Shown here: positions 33,925 through 42,340 of the stretch, in pieces
Position numbering within the stretch: the stretch's first letter is position 1
Layout of the letters: every line of letters begins with the position of its first letter
Source of the DNA: Chitinophagaceae bacterium
GTDB lineage: Bacteria; Bacteroidota; Bacteroidia; Chitinophagales; Chitinophagaceae
DNA length: 50,940 nt
Direction of reading: 5' to 3'
Assembly: GCA_021151685.1 (NCBI GenBank)
Contig: JAGKWS010000017.1
Coordinates: 1-50,940 of the forward strand
Program-made: the position numbers and the translations under genes
Notes under the pieces: model-generated
The model's database searches: none
What the model saw: the letters and a program-made list of their open reading frames with translations, nothing else
What the model was told of the DNA's origin: nothing

Positions 33925-35331
33925 CTACAATTCCGGCCCAATCTCATACCCTTTCACCGTATCGGCAAACCGGAAGTACTTAGGGTTCAGCTCGCTGTAC
34001 GGAAAAATATTCCAGTTCACCACCAGGTGTGTACGTTTTTCATTTGTCCACTGCCTGTCTGCTGGCCTGTTGTCTATAATGATGGAAGCAGACCGTCCCT
34101 GCTCCATAGTAGACAGCAACCAAAACTCATACGGTGTGCCCCACGACATTTGCAATAACGATGTATCAACCGAACGTGTGTCCACAATCATTTTCCTGTC
34201 ACCATACTGTTGCAAAAAATTGCGCTGCCACTGCAGGCGTTGGGAGTACAGGCCATGCACATCGTATATGCGCCAGCAACCTGTAGCCACAATCAGTACT
34301 ACCAACACTGTGGCATAGCGAGCTGTTATACCGGGCAATACATCAAACACAAATGGCAAGCCCATAAACACCCCCACAGGCAGGTACAGCACCTCCAAGT
34401 AAAACGCAGCAGTATCGGCATTGGGGTACATAGTATTTACCAGAAATAGATAGCCCATTATTGTTGCTGCATACCACACCAGCAACCAGTATTGCCGGCG
34501 CACCACATACCTTGCAGCAACCAGTACCAACACCACAGGCATCCAGTAGTAAATGGTAAACAATCTGTACAAAAACTGGTGGTTGGTATACGTGTCGAAA
34601 TAGTGTGGGAACAGTCGGATGAAGTTCTTTAATCCACTTACCGAATGCCGCTCATATGGCACCCTGAAGAACAGCATCTTTACCAGTACTCCTGCCACAA
34701 GTATACCCACCATATATAGAACAGCCTTTTTGCAAAAGGGCGACTGGCCACGTAAAGCAAACCACACTATCATCCATGCAATGCATACCACCAACAGCGG
34801 ATGAAAGAAAGCTACAATCAGTAGCAACACGGCTGCCACCATACGCTGTGCAACAGATACAGTAGCAAATGGCCTGTTGTCGAACAAGGCACACACCACC
34901 ATCAACAAGGCTATACCTTGTGGCACCTGTGCCGTGGGCCAGTAAAACGAATGGGCTACAAACAGCACATTCATTAGCAGAATGATGACTGCCCACATAG
35001 GTCGCTTCAGCCAAGTGCCACATACCCAATAACAGACGGCGAACACCAAAGTAAACCCCACCGAATAAGTAAGGCATATGGCCTGCAGAGATAGCCCAAA
35101 TCTATAGGCCAAATGAGGCAGCAGTCGCGCAAAACCATCGCCCACCCTATATATCTGAATGGCAAAATCGCCATCCTTTACCATATGAAATACCGCAAAA
35201 GCAGCGTCCAGAAATACTATGCGCTCTTTGTAAAATACTACGGCCAGCAGTAGTAATATTCCATAGGCCACAAGCCCTATGCGGTAAGTACGCTTGAGAT
35301 TGGTAGGTGAATGGGAGAGCGGGTACAACAT
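33925..35331 (-). CDS. Polytopic membrane protein of unknown function
   Basis: A 468-residue protein with about 10-11 hydrophobic helices, for example IGLVAYGILLLLAVVFY, AVIILLMNVLFVAHSF, YMVGILVAGVLVKMLFF and LPGITARYATVLVVLIVATG. A soluble C-terminal part of about 100 residues (IVDTRSVDTSLLQMSWGTPYEFW to the end) follows the last helix. The topology and the acidic residues after helix 1 (LDAAFAVFHMVKDGDFA) resemble the multi-helix glycosyltransferase or oligosaccharide proteins of Bacteroidota, but no defining motif is present, so this is a resemblance only. It lies beside an AT-rich patch with a decayed toxin-antitoxin pair. Confidence 0.72.
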   Translation of the reverse strand: MLYPLSHSPTNLKRTYRIGLVAYGILLLLAVVFYKERIVFLDAAFAVFHMVKDGDFAIQIYRVGDGFARLLPHLAYRFGLSLQAICLTYSVGFTLVFAVCYWVCGTWLKRPMWAVIILLMNVLFVAHSFYWPTAQVPQGIALLMVVCALFDNRPFATVSVAQRMVAAVLLLIVAFFHPLLVVCIAWMIVWFALRGQSPFCKKAVLYMVGILVAGVLVKMLFFRVPYERHSVSGLKNFIRLFPHYFDTYTNHQFLYRLFTIYYWMPVVLVLVAARYVVRRQYWLLVWYAATIMGYLFLVNTMYPNADTAAFYLEVLYLPVGVFMGLPFVFDVLPGITARYATVLVVLIVATGCWRIYDVHGLYSQRLQWQRNFLQQYGDRKMIVDTRSVDTSLLQMSWGTPYEFWLLSTMEQGRSASIIIDNRPADRQWTNEKRTHLVVNWNIFPYSELNPKYFRFADTVKGYEIGPEL

Positions 35332-35397
35332 GATGGCAACGCAAAAAGTATAAATAATATCAACGACAATACGGCAAACATATTGTTCGGTGTGTCG

Positions 35398-35436
35398 TCA
35401 GCAAAATAATACTTTGCCTTTTATAAACTCTATCAT
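35398..35436 (-). pseudogene. Toxin gene remnant
   Basis: An ATG overlapping the antitoxin stop (ATGA overlap at 35433-35436, the usual toxin-antitoxin coupling) opens a frame of only 12 codons (MIEFIKGKVLFC) before TGA. The membrane protein gene starts 67 nt further on, leaving no room for a toxin. Interpreted as the 5' stub of a deleted toxin gene (inference). Confidence 0.4.
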
Positions 35437-35636
35437 GCAATATCCTCATCAATAGACAACCAATCTTTTGCCATAGTCTTCTCGCTCGCAAAATGAGTAA
35501 GAACTTTATCGATGCGATTTTCCTTCTTCAATTCTTCAACAGAAAAAGCGATAATCTCCACTTACTTACCCACAAACTGTTTGGGCAAATGGATAGAAAT
35601 TTCCTGATTATCTGGAACAACAATAGTCCTTATCAT
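35433..35636 (-). pseudogene. Antitoxin pseudogene with an in-frame stop
   Basis: From the ATG at 35636 the frame reads MIRTIVVPDNQEISIHLPKQ and FVGK, then hits TAA at 35562-35564, and continues in the same frame as VEIIAFSVEELKKE and so on to HFASEKTMAKDWLSIDED and a stop at 35433-35435. The full 67-codon product matches the common form of short Bacteroidota antitoxins, with an N-terminal IVV..IxLPxxFVGKxVEIIAF strand region and a C-terminal AKDWLSxxEDxA toxin-binding tail. One base change (for example AAA or CAA to TAA) explains the break. Recoding or a sequencing error cannot be excluded. The identification rests on memory of this family pattern. Confidence 0.6.
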
Positions 35637-35807
35637 AGTTACGAAGTTACCTTTTTCTTAAAAAATTGTTGTTAAAACGTTGATATGACTGAAAAGCGTT
35701 TGCAAATAGAGAAAGTAATCCAAAACAAAAATGCCCGACATTGCGACAGAGCATTTCTTGCTCAGTCGGGATGTCTGGAAAACATTCGAACCTACAAAGT
35801 ATCGTGC

Positions 35808-36338
35808 TTATTCTTCACACGAATCGTTGAAAAAAAATACACTTGTCCCAAAACAACCGGAAGTTGTTACAACACCATTATTGAACATGACATGTGCAAA
35901 GTACCGTTCATTTTTGCCAAAATTTACCGAGTAGAGTTTACCCATCTTTATTTGTTTTACGATGGAGTCAATATTCAGTTGTTTTTGAAAGGTACTCAAT
36001 TTGCTTGTAGAATATTCATTAAAACCGATATTCGATAATGCGCTATCTTCTGAAAATTCAAAATACCGTTTTGAATTCCCTTCGCAATTTATTCTGCCAA
36101 AAAGACTACGTTCTCGCCACATTGCTCCTTCAAGCAAATTCAGCGTTACACAAATCTCTTTTAACGCTCCTGTTTTTGTGTTCTTTACTTTCACTACAAC
36201 GTAATCTCTTGATGTCGACCCACTTTTTCTACATGCGCAACAAAACATTCTGTTCTTAATTTCATCATTTACATCAGTTGACAAACCCAATGACAAAAGG
36301 CCAGCAATGGTGATGATAAATACTACAGACTTTTTCAT
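35808..36338 (-). CDS. Exported protein of unknown function in AT-rich patch
   Basis: A 176-residue protein with a signal peptide (KKSVVFIITIAGLLSLGLS) and a Cys cluster just after it (MFCCACRKSG). The remaining sequence is polar with alternating strands and helices (DYVVVKVKNTKTGALKEICVTLN, KLSTFQKQLNIDSIVKQIKMGK, FNNGVVTTSGCFGTSVFFFND). Its base composition is visibly more AT-rich than the surrounding genes, and it lies between the toxin-antitoxin remnant and two tRNA genes, which suggests acquisition by transfer. No family recognised and no promoter element found. Confidence 0.6.
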   Translation of the reverse strand: MKKSVVFIITIAGLLSLGLSTDVNDEIKNRMFCCACRKSGSTSRDYVVVKVKNTKTGALKEICVTLNLLEGAMWRERSLFGRINCEGNSKRYFEFSEDSALSNIGFNEYSTSKLSTFQKQLNIDSIVKQIKMGKLYSVNFGKNERYFAHVMFNNGVVTTSGCFGTSVFFFNDSCEE

Positions 36339-36498
36339 TCTATAGGTAGTTTCTCACAATATAATGCAAAAAGATACTGAAAATCCCTTTCCCGCTTGCG
36401 CCCCCATCTTTGGACAGGAACAAGCAACAACAATACATAGTACTATGGGGTACAAATACAAAAACGGAGCCCAAATGGACTCCGTTCTCTTTCTTCAG

Positions 36499-36572
36499 TC
36501 GGGAAGACAGGATTCGAACCTGCGACCCCCTGGTCCCAAACCAGGTGCGCTACCGGCCTGCGCTACTTCCCG
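36499..36572 (-). tRNA. tRNA-Pro(TGG)
   Basis: A cloverleaf on the minus strand: acceptor CGGGAAG pairs with CTTCCCG, the anticodon stem-loop CCTGG-TTTGGGA-CCAGG gives anticodon TGG, and the T-loop GGTTCGAATCC is canonical. Discriminator base A at 36499. CCA is not encoded. Confidence 0.97.
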
Positions 36573-36623
36573 GTCCTGATTTGTGGTGTTACCCACTCCT
36601 CGTCAGACGCCGATGTTATTGTG

Positions 36624-36713
36624 CGGTGAGGGCGGGATTCGAACCCGCGGTACGTGTTGACCACGTACGCCAGTTTAGCAAACTAGTGGATTCGGCCTCT
36701 CTCCCACCTCACC
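36624..36713 (-). tRNA. tRNA-Ser(GCT)
   Basis: Class II tRNA on the minus strand: acceptor GGTGAGG, anticodon loop TTGCTAA giving GCT, a long variable arm (CGTACGTG...CACGTACC) and T-loop GGTTCGAATCC. Discriminator G at 36624. It lies 51 nt upstream of tRNA-Pro and is probably co-transcribed with it. CCA not encoded. Confidence 0.97.
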
Positions 36714-36898
36714 AACACTGGCTCCTTATTGCTAAGGGACTGCAAAGATAATGAAGCACTTGAACTTTGCAAACATTCGTGCCAAAATCTTGCACTTTTA
36801 TTTCAGATTCTTTTTTTTAGAAACTGATGTTAGTTTCTTGTGTAGCAATGCCCGGCCTTTGCCAGGCATTGTATAAGCGGTAGTTGCTGTAATAGCTG

Positions 36899-38374
36899 TT
36901 ATATGCTGGCCATTTGCACCTTTTGCTGTAGCTCCATCAGGTTCTCTTTGTATTCTACATCTGTGCTCATCAGGTTTTCTACCGTCTGGCAAGAGTGTAT
37001 CACCGTAGTATGGTCAAAACCTCCAAAGTGGTCACCAATCGTCTTCAAAGACTGTTTGGTAAACTTCTTGGCAAAGTACATAGTTATCTGGCGGGCCAGT
37101 ACCACCTCGCGCTTGCGGGTTTTGGTCAGCAGCTTGTCGTAAGGCACATGATAGAAGTCGCACACCATTTTTTGTATGTTTTCTATCGTCATTTCGCGTG
37201 CTGCCGTCTTCACAAAGTTCTTCATCACACGCTTGGCTATGTCCAGGTCTATCTCCTTCTTGTTCAGGGTAGCCTGTGCAAAGAGGGCTATCAGTGCCCC
37301 TTCCAGCTCGCGCACATTGCTTTGTATGTTGTAGGCCACATAGCGCACCACCTCGTCTGGTATCTCCAGGCCTTCCTGCTTCATCTTCACGCGCAGTATG
37401 GCTTGCCTTGTTTCAAAGTCGGGTGCTTGTATGTCGGCATTCAGCCCCCAGCGAAACCGGCTCAGCAAGCGTTCCTGCATCCCTTCCAGGTCGCGCGGGG
37501 CAGTATCGCTGGTCAGTATTATTTGCTTACCATTCTGGTGCAGGTGGTTAAAGATGGCAAAAAATACATCCTGCGACTTCACCGCCGATACAAACAGATG
37601 AATATCATCCATTATCAGCACATCTATCAACTGGTAAAAGTGTATGAAATCGTTTACCTCGTTGTTCTTGCTGTGGTCTATAAACTGATTGATGAACTTT
37701 TCGGCACTTACATACAATACCGATTTGTTGGGATGCAAACGGCGTACCTCATTGCCTATAGCCTGCACCAAGTGGGTTTTACCCCAGCCCACACCGCCAA
37801 ACACTACCAGCGGGTTAAAGGAAGTAGCCCCCGGCTTTTGTGCTACATGTATACCTGCCGAGCGGGCTACACGGTTACAATCACCCTCTACATAATTATC
37901 AAAAATGTAGTTACTGTTTAGCTGCGGGTCTATCTGCATACGCTTCAGGCCCGGTATGGCATATGGTGTTTTTATACTGTGCGGGTCGTCCCACTTCAGG
38001 GGCATATCCACATAGTTATTGTCGCGGGCAGGTTTGCCCTGCACACTACCGGGCATGTTTACAGAGATAGGCTTGCGGCTGTTGCTCTCCATCATTATCC
38101 GGTACTCCAGCCTCCCTTCTTTGCCCATTACCCTCTTTATGGTCTTGCCCAGCAATTCTACATAGTGCTCTTCCAGCCATTCGTAAAAGAACTGACTGGG
38201 CACCTGTAGCGTCAGCACATTGCCAGACAAGCCTACGGCACGTATTGGTTCAAACCAGGTTTGATAGGTGCGCCAGGAAAGGTTGTCTTTGATAATAACC
38301 AGACATTTTTCCCAAAGCTGCTCGGCCTCGGTTAGAAGATTGTTGTTGATATTGTTATAGATGTTGTTATCCAT
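36899..38374 (-). CDS. dnaA: Chromosomal replication initiator DnaA
   Basis: A 491-residue AAA+ initiator that binds DnaA boxes and opens the origin. Domain I (LWEKCLVIIKDNLSWRTYQTWFEPI) is followed by a short linker, domain III with Walker A GGVGWGKTHL, Walker B VLIMDDIHLF, sensor I (QIILTSDTAPRDL) and the Arg-finger region (ERLLSRFRWGL), and domain IV with the DNA-binding signature near GGFDHTTVIHSCQTV. Walker A has Trp where most DnaA proteins have Leu. The N terminus carries an Asn-rich run (DNNIYNNINNN), typical of an added disordered tip. Two tRNA genes lie downstream; upstream is a 776-nt AT-rich gene-free region. Confidence 0.98.
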   Translation of the reverse strand: MDNNIYNNINNNLLTEAEQLWEKCLVIIKDNLSWRTYQTWFEPIRAVGLSGNVLTLQVPSQFFYEWLEEHYVELLGKTIKRVMGKEGRLEYRIMMESNSRKPISVNMPGSVQGKPARDNNYVDMPLKWDDPHSIKTPYAIPGLKRMQIDPQLNSNYIFDNYVEGDCNRVARSAGIHVAQKPGATSFNPLVVFGGVGWGKTHLVQAIGNEVRRLHPNKSVLYVSAEKFINQFIDHSKNNEVNDFIHFYQLIDVLIMDDIHLFVSAVKSQDVFFAIFNHLHQNGKQIILTSDTAPRDLEGMQERLLSRFRWGLNADIQAPDFETRQAILRVKMKQEGLEIPDEVVRYVAYNIQSNVRELEGALIALFAQATLNKKEIDLDIAKRVMKNFVKTAAREMTIENIQKMVCDFYHVPYDKLLTKTRKREVVLARQITMYFAKKFTKQSLKTIGDHFGGFDHTTVIHSCQTVENLMSTDVEYKENLMELQQKVQMASI

Positions 38375-39150
38375 TTGTTGTTACGGATCGCTACTGTCGT
38401 TCTTTAATTTTGTTACCCCGGGTATATTATAGAGCCGACGAAGCCACAAGCGATTTTAACCACCGCTATGCATTTCAATGCCGGTTATTTACTTAAAGTT
38501 ATTGTTTTTTTAATGAAGCCTCAACTCTTTTTCCCATCTCTTTGCAGTATTCGTAGTGACTAAAGCAGAGGACGAAATTGCTAACATTTTGTTGAAAAAA
38601 AAAATCAAAACAGACTTGTTTGTTTACCAAAACTTACAGTTTGGGGTTTGGGGTTTTCAGTGCATTTTGGGCTAATATGAGTGTCCGATAACACTTATTC
38701 TGTACCTTAACGTGGTTACAACCTCTATTCTGCTACAACCCTTTACCAGCGCGGCTTTCGGCTGCCACGCACCAAACAAAAAATGGTTGTGTAGCGATAT
38801 TTTTTTACCCCACAAAATTATTAACAAAAAAAGTATGACCACTGCCCAATAGCCACCATATTTATGTTGTTTGGCCCGTCATAACACTTTCTTACACCTC
38901 TTATTCACATGTTATACGCTCCAGATTTTGGTCGCTTTTTTCTCTCCTTTCTTCACAATTTCAAGAGCATGTTTTAAGGAATTTTTGCTTGCATTTTCAT
39001 GCAAGTAGTTGTAGCTCACATCAAGGTATATTTTGTTGCTAAAACCACCTATGTTGCCAAAAAAGTAACAAAACTGGCAGCAAAAAAATATCCATAAGCA
39101 CAAGCAACATATGGAATGGCCCTATTGTTGGCCCAAACCATACCATACCA
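38375..39150. other. Long AT-rich gene-free region upstream of dnaA
   Basis: 776 nt without a supported gene. It contains homopolymer A/T runs, a G-tract segment with GGGG-TTT-GGGG (38643-38653) followed by GGG at about 38668, a small inverted repeat AGTGT/ACACT (38680-38694) and one sequence one base from the DnaA box TTATCCACA (TTATTCACA at 38901-38909). This could be the dnaA promoter region or part of an origin, but a cluster of good DnaA boxes is not present, so oriC is not claimed. Confidence 0.35.
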
Positions 39151-40881
39151 CTATCGGGTACGTGTAGTGCCGGTTGCACTCTTGCTATTCAGTAAAGTAA
39201 GTGCAGCATCCAGCACCTCATCTCGTCCCGCCTTCAGGCCGGCTACAGTAGGCTTCACCGTAGTGTTAATGCGCACACCAGCCCCCTGCACAGGGCTACC
39301 ATCGGGGTAATATACCATTGTGCCGGTAAGGGCGGTACTCACCGCACCTGGCAGCTCCATTGTAGATGGTATACCAGCCACACCCGCTGTGGTTGCGCCC
39401 ATTACCGTTGTAGCCGGTACCGTCTGCATAGCTACCGCCAGATATTCGGCTGCCCCCTGTGTGCCGGCATCCGTCAGTATCGCAATGCGCCCTGTATACC
39501 GGCCTGTCTTAGTACCAGTCAGGGTAGGCGCTGTATATACAAACGCACCGGGCACATTGGGCTCCATACGTGCTATTTTGGCAAAAGATGTTTCGGCCGG
39601 TAGCAACCATTGCAGTGCTTCGGGTAGTGCTGTCGCACTGTAGCCTCGCAAGTCCAGCACCAGTGCCCGTGTACGGCTCATGCTATCTCGCAGCGCATTG
39701 TTACCCGCATACCGTACCAGTCTTGCCTTTATATAGCCTATGTTACCGGCAAGTATGCTGTGGGCTGGCACCTGCTGCACTGGTGACGCAGATTTCACTG
39801 GTACACGTTTCAGCTTCACCTGTCGGGGTGTCGCACCTCCTGTGGTCACCATTAGTAGGGCATCTTGTTTGTTGCTACGCAGCACAAACCCTTCCGGCCC
39901 GGCCAGTAGGTCCAGCTTGCGCTGAAAGTTGGCTGCCGGCATTTGGTCTATGTAGCGGCGCACTATATCCAGTGCCATCATACCATCTATGCTCTCTATT
40001 ATATCACCTGGTTGTACGGTCGTTACACCGTCATCGCATGCAGTTACTATCAGTTGCTCATCTACAAAACGCGCTGCAATGGGCAGTATGTATCTACCCC
40101 GGTAGGCTTCCAATCTGTCGGCCGTTTCGGGGTTCACGTTGTAGCCGTCGTTTATTCGGGTCACCAGCTTCAAACATGCCAATTGGTAACTCAGTGTATC
40201 GGTAGCATTGGCAAACTCTACTACCATATCGGCCAGCATACGCCCCCTGTTGCGCGATGCCAAATGCCTTGCCGGGCTATAATACTGCACCATATTCCAA
40301 TACCGGAACAACCCCAGCAAGCGGGTGCCGGCATCGGGCAGTGGGTTGTTATTATAGCTGCGCTCGTTGGTAAATATCGGGTTCCCGTCAGGCATAGCCA
40401 TTTGCACATAATGCTGCCGGGCACCCGCCGTACGGTTCACACGTATGTAGTCCAGCTTATCGCGTAGGGTTTGCGGCATCTCATTAATAAACAGCATGCC
40501 ATAGTCGGGGCCGGTCACTGTTTCTGGTCCGTTCACAAATTCAGCACACTTCTTGCAAGGCTCTGGTTTACCCATTTCGTCTACCCACCGTTCTATCACC
40601 ACCATCGCCGAGTCTGTATTGGCCGCAACCAAAACCCTAGGCATCACTTTCATCAGTTCAGCATCCATATCGGTGCGGCCACTGGTTGCCACTGGGTGAT
40701 GATACTTCAAAAAACCCCATACCATGCCCAGCCGGGCCAGCTCTGCTGGTTTATTATCGTGTAGCCATATATCCTTTATACCAGTAGCAGATATGGCAAC
40801 TGTATCGCCGGCAGCACTGCTGGTTGTTGCAGATGCAAGTACTATAAAACCGGAAAGACACAGTTGTGAGAAATAACGCAT
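39151..40881 (-). CDS. S41-family peptidase-like protein lacking the catalytic Ser
   Basis: About 576 residues from the ATG at 40881, which has a signal peptide (QLCLSGFIVLASATTSSAA). The N-terminal helical part (RLGMVWGFLKYHHPVATSG) is followed by a PDZ-like segment (VQPGDIIESIDGMMALDIVRRYID) and an S41/C-terminal-processing-peptidase domain (IGYIKARLVRY, ALVLDLRGYS, TGRIAILTDAGTQGAAEYLA). In active relatives the last motif reads T-x-S-x-A-E; here Gly476 stands at the Ser position, so the nucleophile appears lost. It may be a non-catalytic homologue that binds peptides. A TATTTTTG promoter box at 40904-40911 excludes the upstream ATG at 40926. Confidence 0.82.
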   Translation of the reverse strand: MRYFSQLCLSGFIVLASATTSSAAGDTVAISATGIKDIWLHDNKPAELARLGMVWGFLKYHHPVATSGRTDMDAELMKVMPRVLVAANTDSAMVVIERWVDEMGKPEPCKKCAEFVNGPETVTGPDYGMLFINEMPQTLRDKLDYIRVNRTAGARQHYVQMAMPDGNPIFTNERSYNNNPLPDAGTRLLGLFRYWNMVQYYSPARHLASRNRGRMLADMVVEFANATDTLSYQLACLKLVTRINDGYNVNPETADRLEAYRGRYILPIAARFVDEQLIVTACDDGVTTVQPGDIIESIDGMMALDIVRRYIDQMPAANFQRKLDLLAGPEGFVLRSNKQDALLMVTTGGATPRQVKLKRVPVKSASPVQQVPAHSILAGNIGYIKARLVRYAGNNALRDSMSRTRALVLDLRGYSATALPEALQWLLPAETSFAKIARMEPNVPGAFVYTAPTLTGTKTGRYTGRIAILTDAGTQGAAEYLAVAMQTVPATTVMGATTAGVAGIPSTMELPGAVSTALTGTMVYYPDGSPVQGAGVRINTTVKPTVAGLKAGRDEVLDAALTLLNSKSATGTTRTR

Positions 40882-40903
40882 AAATAAAACCCAGTTGGGC
40901 CGG

Positions 40904-40911
40904 CAAAAATA
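40904..40911 (-). promoter_or_regulatory. -7 promoter element TATTTTTG
   Basis: Exact TAnnTTTG, 22 nt upstream of the ATG at 40881, and inside the upstream extension of the frame. Confidence 0.6.
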
Positions 40912-41026
40912 AGCCGATTTTAACACCTTATATATAGTTTACCTTGTTAATGCTTGTTAACCGTTTGTATTTGCTTTTGTTTTCAACAAGCATATCATTT
41001 TGCTATAAACTTAACAAATGCCTGAT

Positions 41027-41034
41027 TATTTTTG
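41027..41034 (+). promoter_or_regulatory. -7 promoter element TATTTTTG
   Basis: Exact TAnnTTTG, 17 nt before the ATG at 41052. It supports that start over the one at 40944. Confidence 0.55.
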
Positions 41035-41051
41035 TTATAGTATCACAACAT

Positions 41052-42338
41052 ATGAATGCACGCAAGGTCTATCCGCTCATAGTAGTACTCATTACCCTAT
41101 CGGTAGTGGGCATTCTGTTCATCCAAATGTCGTGGATCAACAATGCCATCAAACTGAAACACGAAGAGTTTCAACGCTCGGTAGATGAGGTGATGAAACA
41201 ATCGCGCGAGGTTATTTTCAGCAAATACCTCAGTAAGCACTATACCTACATTCCAGATGAAGGTTCGCGCCGCTTCTACCTGTCTACTCATTTCTCGGTA
41301 GATGGAACCTTCGAAAAAGAAGAAATAAAGGAAATCATCCGCAAAGAGTTGAAGAACAACAACATCAAACAGCCGTTCGAGTTTTGTATCGTCAACATGT
41401 TCAAAAGCGTTATCCTTCAGTCCGACAATTTTAACCCGGCCGATATGGCTACCGCCACCCGCATGGAACTGGCACCCGAAGACTCGTACCGTGCCCGCGA
41501 AACGCTATTTCTCACCATTCGGGAAGATAAAAATCTTATCATCCGCGAGATGGGTTGGATGATTGTTGCCTCCATAGTCTTTACAACCATCATAGTACTG
41601 GCATTTGCCATTACCGTTCGCACTCTGTTCAATCAAAAGAAATTGTCCGAAATCAAGTCCGACTTTATCAACAACATGACGCACGAGCTCAAAACACCGC
41701 TCGCTACTATATCGCTGGCTATCGATGCCCTCACCAACGAAAAGGTGATACACGATACCGACAAGATAAAAATATACAGCAGCATGATAAAGGAAGAGAA
41801 CAAACGCATGAACAAGCAGGTAGAGAAAATACTGCAAGCTGCACGTCTCGAAAAAGAAGAAATCAAATTGACACTGCAACAACTCGATACCCATCAAATC
41901 ATCAGAAAAGTAGCCGATAACATGGCCCTGCAAATGCAGGAAAAGAATGGCAAAATAGACCTGCGCCTTGGTGCCGGCGACCCGCTCATAGAAGCCGATG
42001 AGGTACACTTCTCCAACATCATCTTCAACCTGCTGGACAATGCCATGAAATACTCCAGCCAGTCGCCCGAGATTGTGGTAGAAACACTGAAGCATGGTAA
42101 CGGAATGCTCACCATCCGCATAAAGGATAATGGCATTGGTATGGACAGAGAAACACAGGCCCGTATCTTCGAGAAGTTCTACCGTGCCCATACCGGCAAC
42201 ATACACAATGTGAAAGGGTTCGGCTTGGGTCTTAGCTACGTAAAAGCCATTGTAGACGCACACGATGGCCGTATAAAAGTAGAAAGTGCACCCGGTAAAG
42301 GAAGCACTTTCACCATTACATTGCCGGGGGCGCGATAG
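41052..42338 (+). CDS. Membrane sensor histidine kinase
   Basis: About 428 residues from the ATG at 41052. Topology: helix 1 (VYPLIVVLITLSVVGILFIQM), a periplasmic sensor region of about 150 residues, helix 2 (WMIVASIVFTTIIVLAFAITV), then HisKA with His211 in NNMTHELKTPLATI and HATPase_c with FNLLDNAMKYS, IRIKDNGIGMD and VKGFGLGLSYV. All catalytic boxes are present. No response regulator gene lies next to it: the following gene is convergent with a 2-nt gap, so it is an orphan kinase in this window. The signal is unknown; the periplasmic domain has no recognised fold. Confidence 0.93.
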   Translation: MNARKVYPLIVVLITLSVVGILFIQMSWINNAIKLKHEEFQRSVDEVMKQSREVIFSKYLSKHYTYIPDEGSRRFYLSTHFSVDGTFEKEEIKEIIRKELKNNNIKQPFEFCIVNMFKSVILQSDNFNPADMATATRMELAPEDSYRARETLFLTIREDKNLIIREMGWMIVASIVFTTIIVLAFAITVRTLFNQKKLSEIKSDFINNMTHELKTPLATISLAIDALTNEKVIHDTDKIKIYSSMIKEENKRMNKQVEKILQAARLEKEEIKLTLQQLDTHQIIRKVADNMALQMQEKNGKIDLRLGAGDPLIEADEVHFSNIIFNLLDNAMKYSSQSPEIVVETLKHGNGMLTIRIKDNGIGMDRETQARIFEKFYRAHTGNIHNVKGFGLGLSYVKAIVDAHDGRIKVESAPGKGSTFTITLPGAR

Positions 42339-42340
42339 TA

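Larger units (their letters stand above)
35332..35807. other. AT-rich intergenic patch
   Basis: 476 nt visibly richer in A+T than the flanking genes. It holds the antitoxin/toxin remnants (35398-35636) and nothing else supported. Together with the following orphan gene and two tRNA genes it looks like a small accessory insertion site. Confidence 0.45.

Noticed and set aside
35685..36038. 117-codon plus-strand ORF
   Set aside because: Largely antisense to the exported protein gene at 35808-36338, with no supporting feature.
36995..37921. 308-codon plus-strand ORF opposite dnaA, and similar long antisense ORFs at 14936-15994, 22620-23594, 25376-26296 and 45208-46269
   Set aside because: Each lies wholly or mostly opposite a clearly recognised gene and has no domain, signal peptide or promoter; the protein sequences look like reverse-strand translation (rich in His, Tyr, Gln or Cys).
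38912..39103. 63-codon Cys/Phe-rich minus ORF upstream of dnaA
   Set aside because: Low-complexity T-rich sequence without promoter or homology pattern; considered as a further Cys leader but it lacks a CCC run and a following terminator.
38375..39150. oriC
   Set aside because: Only one near-consensus DnaA box (TTATTCACA at 38901) was found; proximity to dnaA alone is not sufficient.
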